Part shown: piece by piece, positions 36,301-44,710 of the stretch
How the letters are laid out: the number at the start of each line of letters is the position of its first letter
How positions within the stretch are numbered: the first letter of the stretch is position 1
Origin: Clostridia bacterium
GTDB taxonomy: Bacteria > Bacillota > Clostridia > TANB77 > CAG-508
Reading direction: 5' to 3'
NCBI GenBank assembly: GCA_017626365.1
Contig: JAGAIV010000040.1
Location: 62,001 to 126,000, forward strand
Length of the DNA stretch: 64,000 nucleotides
Position numbers and translations under genes: made by a program
Notes under the pieces: model-generated
Seen by the model: only the letters and a program-made list of their open reading frames with translations
What the model was told of the DNA's origin: nothing
Database searches by the model: none

Positions 36301-38705
36301 ATCTCTTATAAAATCAGCATTCGTATAATTTTTTCCTTCAAATCGTTTCTCAGATTTTACTGTTTTTATAATATTATTAATTTCTAATATATTCTCATCT
36401 AATATATCGATTCTAACTGAATTTATTGGTAAATCAGAAAAATCTATGGAAGTAACTTTGCTATTGTAAATAGTGTTAACAGTTTGTACATTATCTGGTA
36501 AAACTCTAAAGTAAAGACCTAATCTATCTTTTAAGTAATATGTATGCTTACTTTTACATAGAGATTTGCAGTTTGGGTAGCATTTATTTGACTTTCCTAA
36601 AACACAATAGCCAAGAGTCATTACAGGTGTATTACCATATACAATTAATTCTGTTCTAAATTTAGAGGTTTGGCCAATATTCATAATATCTTGTTTATTT
36701 AACTCAGGAGATAAAGTAATATTATTTAATCCTAAATTATGATAGGCTTGTAGTGTGTAATTGTTAAAAATATTTAAGGTATAGTTTCCTATAAATTCAT
36801 AATGCTCCTTATATTTTTCAAGCATATGAAATGTTCCTATATTTGAAAGAACAAAACCTTTTATATCATATTCTTGCAAAGCTTTATCTATATGGGTTAT
36901 AAATAAATTTCTAAAATTTGATTTTATAATTGTTGGCATATAGATGTAAGTATCAAACTGACTAGAAATGTTTTTTATAATATTAGCATATTCAGATAAT
37001 GTAAAATACTTTAAAGGTATGTATATGCGATCTACCATTTCAAGTTCAGAATAATTTGTATTTATATCTAGAACATTCAATAAAAGTGATATTTTCTTTT
37101 TAGATTGTAGGGGTAATACTTGTAAGGAATGTTGAATGACGCCATTAGGTACGGTATTCGGTATATCTCGTTTATAAGAATTTATGATAAATTCTGTAGC
37201 TTTTTCCAAACAATCACGTCGTAATTCATTTAAATCACTAATATTTAAATACAAATTATCTTCTAGATGAATATCAAAATTCTCAAATTCAAAAGGTGAA
37301 TTACCTGTTCTTGAAAATTGCATTATAATACGTTCTTTTGTAATTGGTTGACGAAGAGCATCCTGTGGAATAATACTAGAAGCAATATTAAGCTTCATAC
37401 CATTTTTATCATACAAAGTAATGCTAATTGGAGAATTTTTAGCTATTTTAATTTTACAAGATAAAGCATGTTTTCGAAACTCTCCGGTATAAGAAGCTTT
37501 TGCTTTTGCAAGTAATGTCTTACTTTCTAATTTATAAATCTTATCGCCAGGATTGATATTTCCTTTCATTCTTCCAATAGTAACAAGTTGACCTTCTACC
37601 GCATAATCAATATTCTTTTTCCCAATCATCAATTCTGAAATTCGATATTTTGTTTCTTCCTTTTCAAAAGTTATTGTATCTCCAATTTTCAAATCATCAT
37701 TTAAGTTTAGAGTGATATGTCCTTTGTTAGAATTATAATTTGCCACATTTCCTATGTAGATTCCCATATTATTTGGCTTTTCTTTAAAAACTAGGTGCCT
37801 ATTTGGTTCTTGGTCAAGGTGTCCGGCTAGAAGAACCACCTCTATTAAATACTTGCAATAAATCTTTTTGGTCTTGTTCATTAATTATAAATTCTTTATT
37901 AGAATAAGCAAGGTCAATATATTTCCTATAAATTCTAGTTACCGTAGCAACATATTCTGGTGTTTTCATACGTCCTTCTATTTTTAAAGAAGAAACACCA
38001 ATACGAATTAAATCGGGAAGATATTTAAGTCCACACAAGTCTTTTGTACTTAATAAATATCCTTTATCCATACAAATTTCTTTATTAGAATTCACGACTA
38101 ATTCATAAGGAAGACGGCAAGCTTGAGCACATTTTCCACGGTTTCCGAGAGCGCCCACCAATCATACTAGAAAGTAAGCATTGACCAGAGTATGAGATAC
38201 ATAGTGCTCCATGAATGAATACTTCTAATTCGATATTGGTATGACTTTTAATAAATTCTAATTCATTTAAAGAACATTCACGAGATAGTACAACTCTTGA
38301 AAAACCTAAAGTTTGTAATTCTTTTGCACCTTCTAAATTATGAATGCTCATTTGTGTACTTGCGTGAATTGGAAGTTTTGGTAAATATTTTAAAAGCATA
38401 GAGCATAAACCATAATCTTGTACAATAAGGGCATCAACACCTAATTCATATGCTCTTTTTGCAAGGGAAAATGCTTCTTCAAATTCATCATTTTTAATTA
38501 AAGTATTTAAAGCTAAATGTACTTTTACCCCTCTAATATGTGCATAATTGATTGCATTTTCTAGTTCATCTAAATCAAAATTTTTAGCAGAAGCCCTTGC
38601 ACTAAAAGAGGAAGCACCTAAATAAACAGCATCTGCACCATTTTGAACAGCAGCTTTTAAACATTCAAAATCACCAACAGGTGCTAATAATTCTATTTTA
38701 TTCAT
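36295..38705 (-). CDS. U32 family peptidase with DUF3656 region (two +1 CGG shifts)
   Basis: Two +1 skips, at CGG 38147-38145 and CGG 37825-37823, join three frames into one 802-residue protein, the usual size of long U32 proteins with a DUF3656 domain. The first part has the family start IELLAPVGDFECLKAAVQNG and GADAVYLGA. The U32 signature spans the first shift and reads GQCLLSSMIGGRSGNRGKCA, where homologues also have SGNRG. The second shift gives VFNRGGSSSGHLDQE. The remaining C-terminal part is less conserved and ends with a Cys cluster (CYPNCKSLCKSKH). Such proteins are peptidases or tRNA/RNA hydroxylation factors (TrhP/RlhA-like); which applies here is unclear. Confidence 0.88.
37823..37825 (-). 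other. CGG +1 frameshift site, U32 peptidase (second)
   Basis: Context agc-CGG-aca on the reverse strand. Skipping C gives agc-gga-cac (Ser-Gly-His). The zero frame stops three codons later. Confidence 0.85.
38145..38147 (-). other. CGG +1 frameshift site, U32 peptidase (first)
   Basis: Context tct-CGG-aaa on the reverse strand. Skipping C gives tct-gga-aac (Ser-Gly-Asn) inside the U32 signature. Confidence 0.9.
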
Positions 38706-38806
38706 TTAATTACCTCTATAAAAAATAAATTTTCCAACTATATTGTAACACAAATTTTAAAATATTCATACTATATCATATAAAAACAAACAAGGAGGGA
38801 AAAATC

Positions 38807-38959
38807 ATGGACGAATCAAGAAATTGTGGATGTGGTTGTAACAATAACTGTGGAGGATTTTTAAATAGTTGTTGTGACAGCGAAATATTATTCTTCATCA
38901 TCATATTCTTATTATTATTCACAAACTGTGGATGCGGATGCGGAAGAGGATGTTGCTAG
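38807..38959 (+). CDS. Small Cys-rich protein with central hydrophobic segment
   Basis: This 50-residue ORF has a strong RBS (aaggaggg, about seven bases before ATG). The N-terminus is Cys/Asn/Gly-rich (NCGCGCNNNCGG), the middle is a hydrophobic run of about 15 residues (ILFFIIIFLLLF), and the tail is CGCGCGRGCC. Similar tiny proteins in clostridia are often annotated as YjcZ-like or high-cysteine spore-associated proteins. Twelve or so Cys suggest disulfide or metal cross-links. It is too short for the family to be certain. A terminator follows. Confidence 0.65.
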   Translation: MDESRNCGCGCNNNCGGFLNSCCDSEILFFIIIFLLLFTNCGCGCGRGCC

Positions 38960-38977
38960 TCCAATTATAATACTTAA

Positions 38978-39010
38978 AAAAAGTGGTTTCATTTTGGAAC
39001 CACTTTTTTA
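38978..39010. terminator. Terminator after Cys-rich gene (also at the end of the reverse nucleotidase gene)
   Basis: aaaaagtggtttc and ggaaccactttttt form a stem with T and A tracts. Confidence 0.8.
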
Positions 39011-39568
39011 TATCATGTTATTTATTTTTTCTTCTAACTCTAACCAATTATCAACTCTTTCCACCGTAGTAGAAAGGGATTTGTTTACAATAGAGGTAAA
39101 TAAAATACTTTTTATATTTTCATTTCGAACTGCTTCACAATGTTTTATTGAGTCATCTATCATTAAATCAATTTGATAATCCTTACATAGACCAGCTTTA
39201 TCAACAGCGTCAAATATAATATTAGTGTAGCAAATATGATTTGATTTTAAATAGTCCAAAGTAAGTGCTTCGGCACCTTTAAAAATTTTTCTTTTTTCAC
39301 CACGAGCAGTGATTAAATAGATTTCATGCCCACTATCCAATAATTTTTTTATAATTCTAGCCGCATTTTCTTTTACTTTTGCATTCCTAGCGATATCAAG
39401 AAAATGTTCTGCAAAGAACTTCTCAATAAAAGGAGTAGAAGCATCTCCTCTCATAATATCTTCTATATTTTCTAGCAGTTCTCCATTTTTATCATATTTT
39501 ATAATATAATCTTTCATAGAGGCAGATGTGTCTGTAATAACATCATCAATATCAATACCAATTTTCAT
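39008..39568 (-). CDS. 5'-nucleotidase (NT5C-type) HAD-family protein
   Basis: This 186-residue HAD hydrolase starts MKIGIDIDDVITDTSASM, which has the catalytic DxD. The Thr motif is LITARGEKR, and the last acidic motif reads DLMIDDSIKHCEA. This matches small deoxyribonucleotidase/NT5C-like proteins, which dephosphorylate nucleotides. It stands alone on the reverse strand. Confidence 0.82.
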   Translation of the reverse strand: MKIGIDIDDVITDTSASMKDYIIKYDKNGELLENIEDIMRGDASTPFIEKFFAEHFLDIARNAKVKENAARIIKKLLDSGHEIYLITARGEKRKIFKGAEALTLDYLKSNHICYTNIIFDAVDKAGLCKDYQIDLMIDDSIKHCEAVRNENIKSILFTSIVNKSLSTTVERVDNWLELEEKINNMI

Positions 39569-39762
39569 AAGTATAACACCTTCATATTCAATCTGTAAAA
39601 AATTATAGCATAGGAAAATATTTTTTGCAATTAATCAAATATGTGGTTGCAAATTGCGACCGCCAAAATATATTAGAAAGATAGAAAACATTCAATAATA
39701 CTATGGACAATTTTCAAAAAATGTCATAAAATAGGTATCAGAAATGAAAAGAAAGGGGAAAA

Positions 39763-40968
39763 ATGATGTTAGCTGAAAAAATCATATTTAATATATTAGC
39801 CTTTTCATTGTTTGTAGTAATGTTTTTTAAAATGATTAAAAAGAATGATTCAAATTATATTATAGTTCTTTGTATGCAAGCACTTGGAATCACTATTAAT
39901 TTTATTGAAATTATTTTCAAATTACAACTAGGTGCATTTATGAAAATATTCATCTATTTGTTATCTGTTATTATTCCAATGATAATTATTTATATAGAAT
40001 ATAAGAATATAAATTTTTCAGAGTTAGTATATGTTGCATTAAGTAAAAGTGCAATGCTATTTGGGGATAGCAAATTAGCTAAAAATTTTTTAATAAAACT
40101 CGTAACAAAATATCCAGAAAGTTATATAGGACATAAAATGCTAGCCAAACTTTATGAAAAAGAAGGTGGCATGAGAAAAGCAATTGACGAATATGTCCAA
40201 GTAATTGATATTAATAAACAAGACTATAATTCGTATTATCGAATTTCTTACTTATTAAATGAATTAGATAAAAAAGATGAAGCAGCACAAATGTTAGAAA
40301 CATTATTAAGAAAAAAACCAGAAATGCTAGAAGCAACAACTCTTTTAGGAGATATTTATTGCGAGCAAGAAAGATATAAAGAAGCTGCTAATATTTATAA
40401 TGATGCATTAAAATATAACCCAGCAAGTTATGAATTATACTATAATATGGGAATTGTATATACAATGCTAAACGATTTCCAAAATGCAAAAATATGTTAT
40501 GAAAAAGCATCTGCTATTAATACACTTTTATACAATTCATGCTATAATTTAGGACAAATTAGTTTCATTTATAATGATTTAGAAGAAGCAGAAAAATACT
40601 TTATGCAAGCTATAAATGATAATGAATTAGAGCCAAAAGCATATTATAATTTAGCAAAAATATACATGCTTCGTGGAGATAAAGAAAATGCAATTAAATT
40701 TTTAAATGTTGCTATTGAAGTAGACCCATATATGTATAAAAAAGCAGAGGCAGAACCAATATTTATTCCAATTAAAGCATATATGAATTTTCCAAACTTA
40801 GAAGAGGCAGAAGAAAGAAAAGTGACATTAACGAAAAAAGAAAGAAAAGCACAAAAGCATTTAGAAGAAACAACAAAATTAGTAGGAAAACTAAGTCGCA
40901 ATGAGCAAAGAGTAAAAAAAGAATACATTGAAAAAGATAAACAAAATGAGAGAGAAAGAGAAGAATAA
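39763..40968 (+). CDS. Membrane-anchored TPR-repeat protein
   Basis: This 401-residue protein has two N-terminal membrane helices (about 8-24, and 48-76 ending MIIIYIEYKN) and then a row of tetratricopeptide repeats from about 100 to 330. Typical repeats are HKMLAKLYEKEGGMRKAIDE, LGDIYCEQERYKEAANIY, YYNMGIVYTMLNDFQNAK and YYNLAKIYMLRGDKENAI. The C-terminal tail is highly charged. TPRs give protein contacts; the partner is unknown. It precedes dpaA, so a spore role is possible but not shown. Confidence 0.8.
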   Translation: MMLAEKIIFNILAFSLFVVMFFKMIKKNDSNYIIVLCMQALGITINFIEIIFKLQLGAFMKIFIYLLSVIIPMIIIYIEYKNINFSELVYVALSKSAMLFGDSKLAKNFLIKLVTKYPESYIGHKMLAKLYEKEGGMRKAIDEYVQVIDINKQDYNSYYRISYLLNELDKKDEAAQMLETLLRKKPEMLEATTLLGDIYCEQERYKEAANIYNDALKYNPASYELYYNMGIVYTMLNDFQNAKICYEKASAINTLLYNSCYNLGQISFIYNDLEEAEKYFMQAINDNELEPKAYYNLAKIYMLRGDKENAIKFLNVAIEVDPYMYKKAEAEPIFIPIKAYMNFPNLEEAEERKVTLTKKERKAQKHLEETTKLVGKLSRNEQRVKKEYIEKDKQNEREREE

Positions 40969-41022
40969 ATACAAATAAATAAGAATACACTATAAAGATG
41001 ATTTAGAAAGGGACGTGATTGA

Positions 41023-41889
41023 ATGATAAAGAATGTAGCTGTTATTGGTGGGGATTTAAGAATTGTAAAATTAGTGGAAATGCTAAAAAAAGAAAATTAT
41101 TCTGTAAAGACATTTGCATTAGAAAAAGCAATAGAAATAGTAGATACGAAAACTGCAAGTTTAGATGAGTGTGTTAAAGATGCTGATATTGTACTAGGAC
41201 CTCTACCATTATCTAGTAGTGGACGATTTGTAAATACACCATTTAGTTCAGAAAAAATTCAAGTAGAAGAATTAATTAATAAAATTGGTGGAAAAACCTT
41301 TATAGCAGGTTCTATCAAACCAGAAGTTTATGAAATAGCAGAAGATAAAGATATCACTATTTTAGATATTATTAAAAGAGAGGAACTTGCCGTATTGAAT
41401 GCAATTTCAACAGCAGAAGGAGCCATTCAAATTGCAATTAACGAAACACCAAAGAATTTACATGGAAATAATGTGCTAGTTTTAGGGTTTGGAAGAATTG
41501 GAAAAGTACTATCTAAAATGCTAGATGGAATTGGTGCTAAAGTAGCATGTGAAGCAAGAAAAACGACAGATTTAGCATGGATTAAAGCATATGGATATGA
41601 ACCAATTAATTTAATTGAATTAAAAGAAAATTTGAATCGATTTGATATTATTATTAATACCATACCATATGTGGTATTGGATAGAGAAATGTTAAAAGAA
41701 GTAAAAAAAGATGCATTAATTATCGATTTAGCATCAACTCCAGGAGGAGTGGATAAGCAAGCAGTAAAAGAGTTAGGAATTAAATTTAATTGGGCATTAT
41801 CGCTTCCAGGAAAAGTATCACCAGTGACATCTGCAGAATTTATGAAAGAAACACTATTAAATATGTTTAAAGAAATTAATAATGATTAA
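41023..41889 (+). CDS. dpaA: Dipicolinate synthase subunit A
   Basis: This 288-residue Rossmann-fold protein (SpoVFA) starts IKNVAVIGGDLRIVKLVEML. It continues with IVLGPLPLSSSGRFVNTPF, the NAD-binding loop VLVLGFGRIGKVLSKML, and LIDLASTPGGVD near the end. With DpaB it makes dipicolinic acid in the mother cell. dpaB is not next here; uppP is. Some clostridia lack the canonical partner and use an Etf-like system. Confidence 0.93.
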   Translation: MIKNVAVIGGDLRIVKLVEMLKKENYSVKTFALEKAIEIVDTKTASLDECVKDADIVLGPLPLSSSGRFVNTPFSSEKIQVEELINKIGGKTFIAGSIKPEVYEIAEDKDITILDIIKREELAVLNAISTAEGAIQIAINETPKNLHGNNVLVLGFGRIGKVLSKMLDGIGAKVACEARKTTDLAWIKAYGYEPINLIELKENLNRFDIIINTIPYVVLDREMLKEVKKDALIIDLASTPGGVDKQAVKELGIKFNWALSLPGKVSPVTSAEFMKETLLNMFKEINND

Positions 41890-41913
41890 AACAAAGGAAG
41901 AGAGGAAATAAAA

Positions 41914-42717
41914 ATGACAATATTTCAAGCAATTATTTTAGGTATAGTACAGGGACTAACAGAGCTTTTACCAATATCAAGTTCTGCCCATTTAAATATT
42001 ATCCCATGGTTGTTGGGATGGACGAAATCACAAGAATTTGTTCAAGCATTTGAAGGATTTGATGTAGCATTACATTTTGGAACACTTTTAGCAATTGGAA
42101 TCTTTTTCTTTAAAGATTGGATTAATCTTTTTAAAGGTGGATATAAACAAGTAGTAAAAAAAGAAAAAACTACAGAAGGAAGAATGTTTTGGTATATTGT
42201 ACTTGCGACTATTCCAGGAGGAGCCATTGGATTTTTACTAGATCATTTTTTAGAAAATGCATTAACGAAACCAATTATTATAGGAATTGCACTATTAGTG
42301 ATGGGTATTATACTATATGTGATAGATAAAAATGGAAAATCGAATACAGATTATGAACACATGAGCTTAAAACAAACCTTTTTAATTGGTCTATCTCAAG
42401 CGCTAGCTTTTATTCCTGGGGTGTCTCGTTCAGGAGTAACGATGACAACTGGTAGACTTATGGGAGTTGATAGAGAATCCACTGCAAAATATTCATTCCT
42501 ATTATCAACACCAATCGTATTTGCAGCAACATTATACAAATTCAAAGATTTTGTATTTAGTATACCATTCTTTATTGGAGTATTTGTAAGCTTTTTAGTA
42601 GGAATTTTCGTAATTAAATTTTTATTAGAATATTTAAAGAAGGGAAGCTTCAAAGGATTTGCTATTTACCGTGTTATTGTAGGTATAGCAATTATCGTGT
42701 TATCGTTTATTATGTAG
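41914..42717 (+). CDS. uppP: Undecaprenyl-diphosphatase
   Basis: This 267-residue membrane enzyme (BacA) recycles the lipid carrier for wall synthesis. Motif 1 reads GIVQGLTELLPISSSAHL, with the catalytic Glu and Ser, and motif 2 reads FIPGVSRSGVTMTTG with the conserved Arg. About eight helices are present. It follows dpaA by 24 bases. A strong terminator follows. Confidence 0.96.
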   Translation: MTIFQAIILGIVQGLTELLPISSSAHLNIIPWLLGWTKSQEFVQAFEGFDVALHFGTLLAIGIFFFKDWINLFKGGYKQVVKKEKTTEGRMFWYIVLATIPGGAIGFLLDHFLENALTKPIIIGIALLVMGIILYVIDKNGKSNTDYEHMSLKQTFLIGLSQALAFIPGVSRSGVTMTTGRLMGVDRESTAKYSFLLSTPIVFAATLYKFKDFVFSIPFFIGVFVSFLVGIFVIKFLLEYLKKGSFKGFAIYRVIVGIAIIVLSFIM

Positions 42718-42726
42718 TAAGCATAT

Positions 42727-42757
42727 AAAAAAAACGTACTTTTGGTACGTCTTTTTG
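42727..42757 (+). terminator. Terminator after uppP
   Basis: aaaaacgtac and gtacgtcttttt pair around ttttg. Confidence 0.85.
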
Positions 42758-42956
42758 CAACACTAATAATTATTTTATCAAATTAGTTAAATTTATACAA
42801 CATTTAAAATAATGCGAATAAAATAGAGATAGATAGGTAAAAAAAGATAAATAAAGTAGAATCCTTTTAAAGGAAAAAAACGACGAAAAGAAATATTTGA
42901 AAACAAATTAAATCCTATGATAATATAAGAATGCAAAAAGAATAAGTTAATAATTT

Positions 42957-43146
42957 TCCCTGCGTAGTACGACAAACAAGATATTTTAGAACCTACAAGT
43001 TTCGGAATCGGGAGCCCATCTCTAAATATGGCGTGTATGCTTGCATTTATGTAAGAAACCCAGGAGTATTTAGGTAAGCACCCACCTGTGTAAGTACAGG
43101 TCCGTAAAATCTCTTGAGAATGACGGCTAAGGCGGGGCTTTTTGTA
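42957..43146 (+). ncRNA. ssrS: Structured RNA, probably 6S RNA
   Basis: This is a GC-richer, ORF-free segment of about 190 nt. It starts ccctgcgtagtacg, contains cggaatcgggagccc, a long irregular hairpin (ctaaata/tatttag) and a hairpin acctgt/acaggt, and ends gacggctaaggcggggc then ttttt. The distal agccc/gggct pairing closes an elongated rod with a central bubble, as in 6S RNA, which mimics an open promoter and binds sigma-A polymerase. The identity rests on remembered features of clostridial 6S RNAs; no model search was possible. Confidence 0.55.
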
Positions 43147-43242
43147 TAAAATAATTACAATAAAAAGCTTGAATATTTTTTTGAAGTATGCTAATATAAT
43201 ATACATATAGAAAACTTATAAAAAAGCAAAGTAGTTTAAACG

Positions 43243-43462
43243 ATTGTTTCGGAAAAAGAGAGTTTAGGTAGTAGCTGAGAGCCTAAATCCGTAAGGTTTA
43301 ATACGAAATTTCACTTTTTTAGTTCTAATTTGAAAGTAATAAGTAGGATTAGACGGTAGTTCCGTTATAACTTTTAATGAGGTTAATTATTTTAATTAAT
43401 AAAATTAGGTGGTACCACGAATCCATTTCGTCCTATTAAATAGGAAGAAATGGATTTTTTGA
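43243..43462 (+). promoter_or_regulatory. T-box leader upstream of pheS-pheT
   Basis: This T-box leader has the core AGGTGGTACCACG (43417-43429). The stem I region agagtttaggtagtagctgagagcc precedes a specifier loop with TTC (Phe, 43310-43312). The terminator is aatccatttcgtcc...ggaagaaatggatttttt (43430-43461). Uncharged tRNA-Phe would allow readthrough to the small ORF, pheS and pheT. Confidence 0.92.
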
Positions 43463-43484
43463 TGGTAAAGGAGTGTGTGGAAAA

Positions 43485-43652
43485 ATGAAAACAGAAAGAA
43501 TACTTAGAGTAGTATTACCAACATCTGCAGAACAAATAAAAGAAACATACGAAAAAAGGTATGGAAAAGATAGAGTATTAGTCACTTATGATCCTACTAA
43601 AGATGAGTACGAAATAAAAGTATTGTCTGATGATAAGGAATTAGAGAGATAA
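43485..43652 (+). CDS. Small hypothetical protein in the pheST operon
   Basis: This 55-residue ORF lies between the T-box and pheS, with RBS aaaggagtgtgtgg before the ATG. It begins [20 protein letters not shown] and ends [21 protein letters not shown]. It is mixed alpha/beta in look, highly charged, with no signal or Cys. I do not recognise the family. The position means it would be made only when tRNA-Phe charging is low. Confidence 0.6.
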   Translation: MKTERILRVVLPTSAEQIKETYEKRYGKDRVLVTYDPTKDEYEIKVLSDDKELER

Positions 43653-43669
43653 ATAAAGGAGGAATAAAT

Positions 43670-44707
43670 ATGAAAGAGCAAATCGAACAAATTAAGAATT
43701 TAGCAAAAGAGGAAGTTGCAAACGCAGGAGATTTACAAGGTTTAGATGCAGTGCGTGTAAAATACTTGGGGAAAAAAGGTGAACTAACAGCTGTTTTAAG
43801 AGGAATGGGAGCATTATCTCCAGAAGAAAGACCAATTATTGGTGAACTTGTAAATAAAGTAAGAGATGAATTAGAAAGTCTTATTTCTAGTAAAGAGACA
43901 GAATTAGAAGAACTTGCTTTAAATAAAAAGTTAGAAAATGAAAAAATTGATATTACACTTCCTGCAACTAAAGTAAAAAGAGGAAGCAAACATCCAATTA
44001 ACCGTATTATTGAAGAATTAGAAGACTTATTTGTTTCCATGGGATATGACGTTGTAGATGGACCGGAACTTGAAACAGATGAATACTGTTTTGAAAGACT
44101 AAACCTTCCAAAAGGACATCCAGCAAGAGATATGCAAGATACTTTCTACATTACAACAGAATATTTACTAAGAACACAAACCTCTTCTGTTCAAGCAAGA
44201 ACCATGATGGCAAATAAAGAAAAATCACCAATTCGTGTGATATGCCCAGGAAAAACATACCGTAGAGATGATGATGCAACACACTCTCATCAATTCGGTC
44301 AAATTGAAGGATTAGTTATCGATGAAGGAATCAGCCTTGCACACTTAAAAGGAACCTTAGAGGTATTTGTAAAACATATGTTAGGAGAAGACTCTAGACT
44401 ACGTTTTAGACCAAGTTACTTCCCATTTACAGAACCATCTTATGAAGTAGATGTAAGCTGTTTCAAATGTGGAGGAAAAGGATGTAACCTTTGTAAACAA
44501 ACAGGTTGGATTGAAATTCTAGGTTCTGGAATGGTACATCCAAATGTATTAAAAATGAATGGATATGATCCAGAAAAATATTCAGGATTTGCATTCGGAA
44601 CAGGATTAGACCGTTTAGCTATGTTTAAATATGGAATTACAGATATCCGTTTGCTTTATGCAAATGATGTAAGATTCTTAAATCAATTTGATAGAAAGGA
44701 TGATTAA
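43670..44707 (+). CDS. pheS: Phenylalanyl-tRNA synthetase alpha subunit
   Basis: This 345-residue protein is full length. The N-terminal coiled coil is followed by the class II core: [40 protein letters not shown], the motif 2 zone [20 protein letters not shown], and the motif 3 zone [18 protein letters not shown] zinc-like CxxC pair is seen in [12 protein letters not shown]. With PheT it charges tRNA-Phe. pheT follows by 3 bases. Confidence 0.97.
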   Translation: MKEQIEQIKNLAKEEVANAGDLQGLDAVRVKYLGKKGELTAVLRGMGALSPEERPIIGELVNKVRDELESLISSKETELEELALNKKLENEKIDITLPATKVKRGSKHPINRIIEELEDLFVSMGYDVVDGPELETDEYCFERLNLPKGHPARDMQDTFYITTEYLLRTQTSSVQARTMMANKEKSPIRVICPGKTYRRDDDATHSHQFGQIEGLVIDEGISLAHLKGTLEVFVKHMLGEDSRLRFRPSYFPFTEPSYEVDVSCFKCGGKGCNLCKQTGWIEILGSGMVHPNVLKMNGYDPEKYSGFAFGTGLDRLAMFKYGITDIRLLYANDVRFLNQFDRKDD

Positions 44708-44710
44708 AAG

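Noticed and set aside
38874-39176. ORF of 100 codons on the + strand overlapping the Cys-rich gene and the nucleotidase
   Set aside because: It is a shadow frame of two better supported genes and a terminator.
42793-43206. ORF of 137 codons on the reverse strand
   Set aside because: It overlaps the structured 6S-like RNA and the pheST leader, and its sequence is not protein-like.
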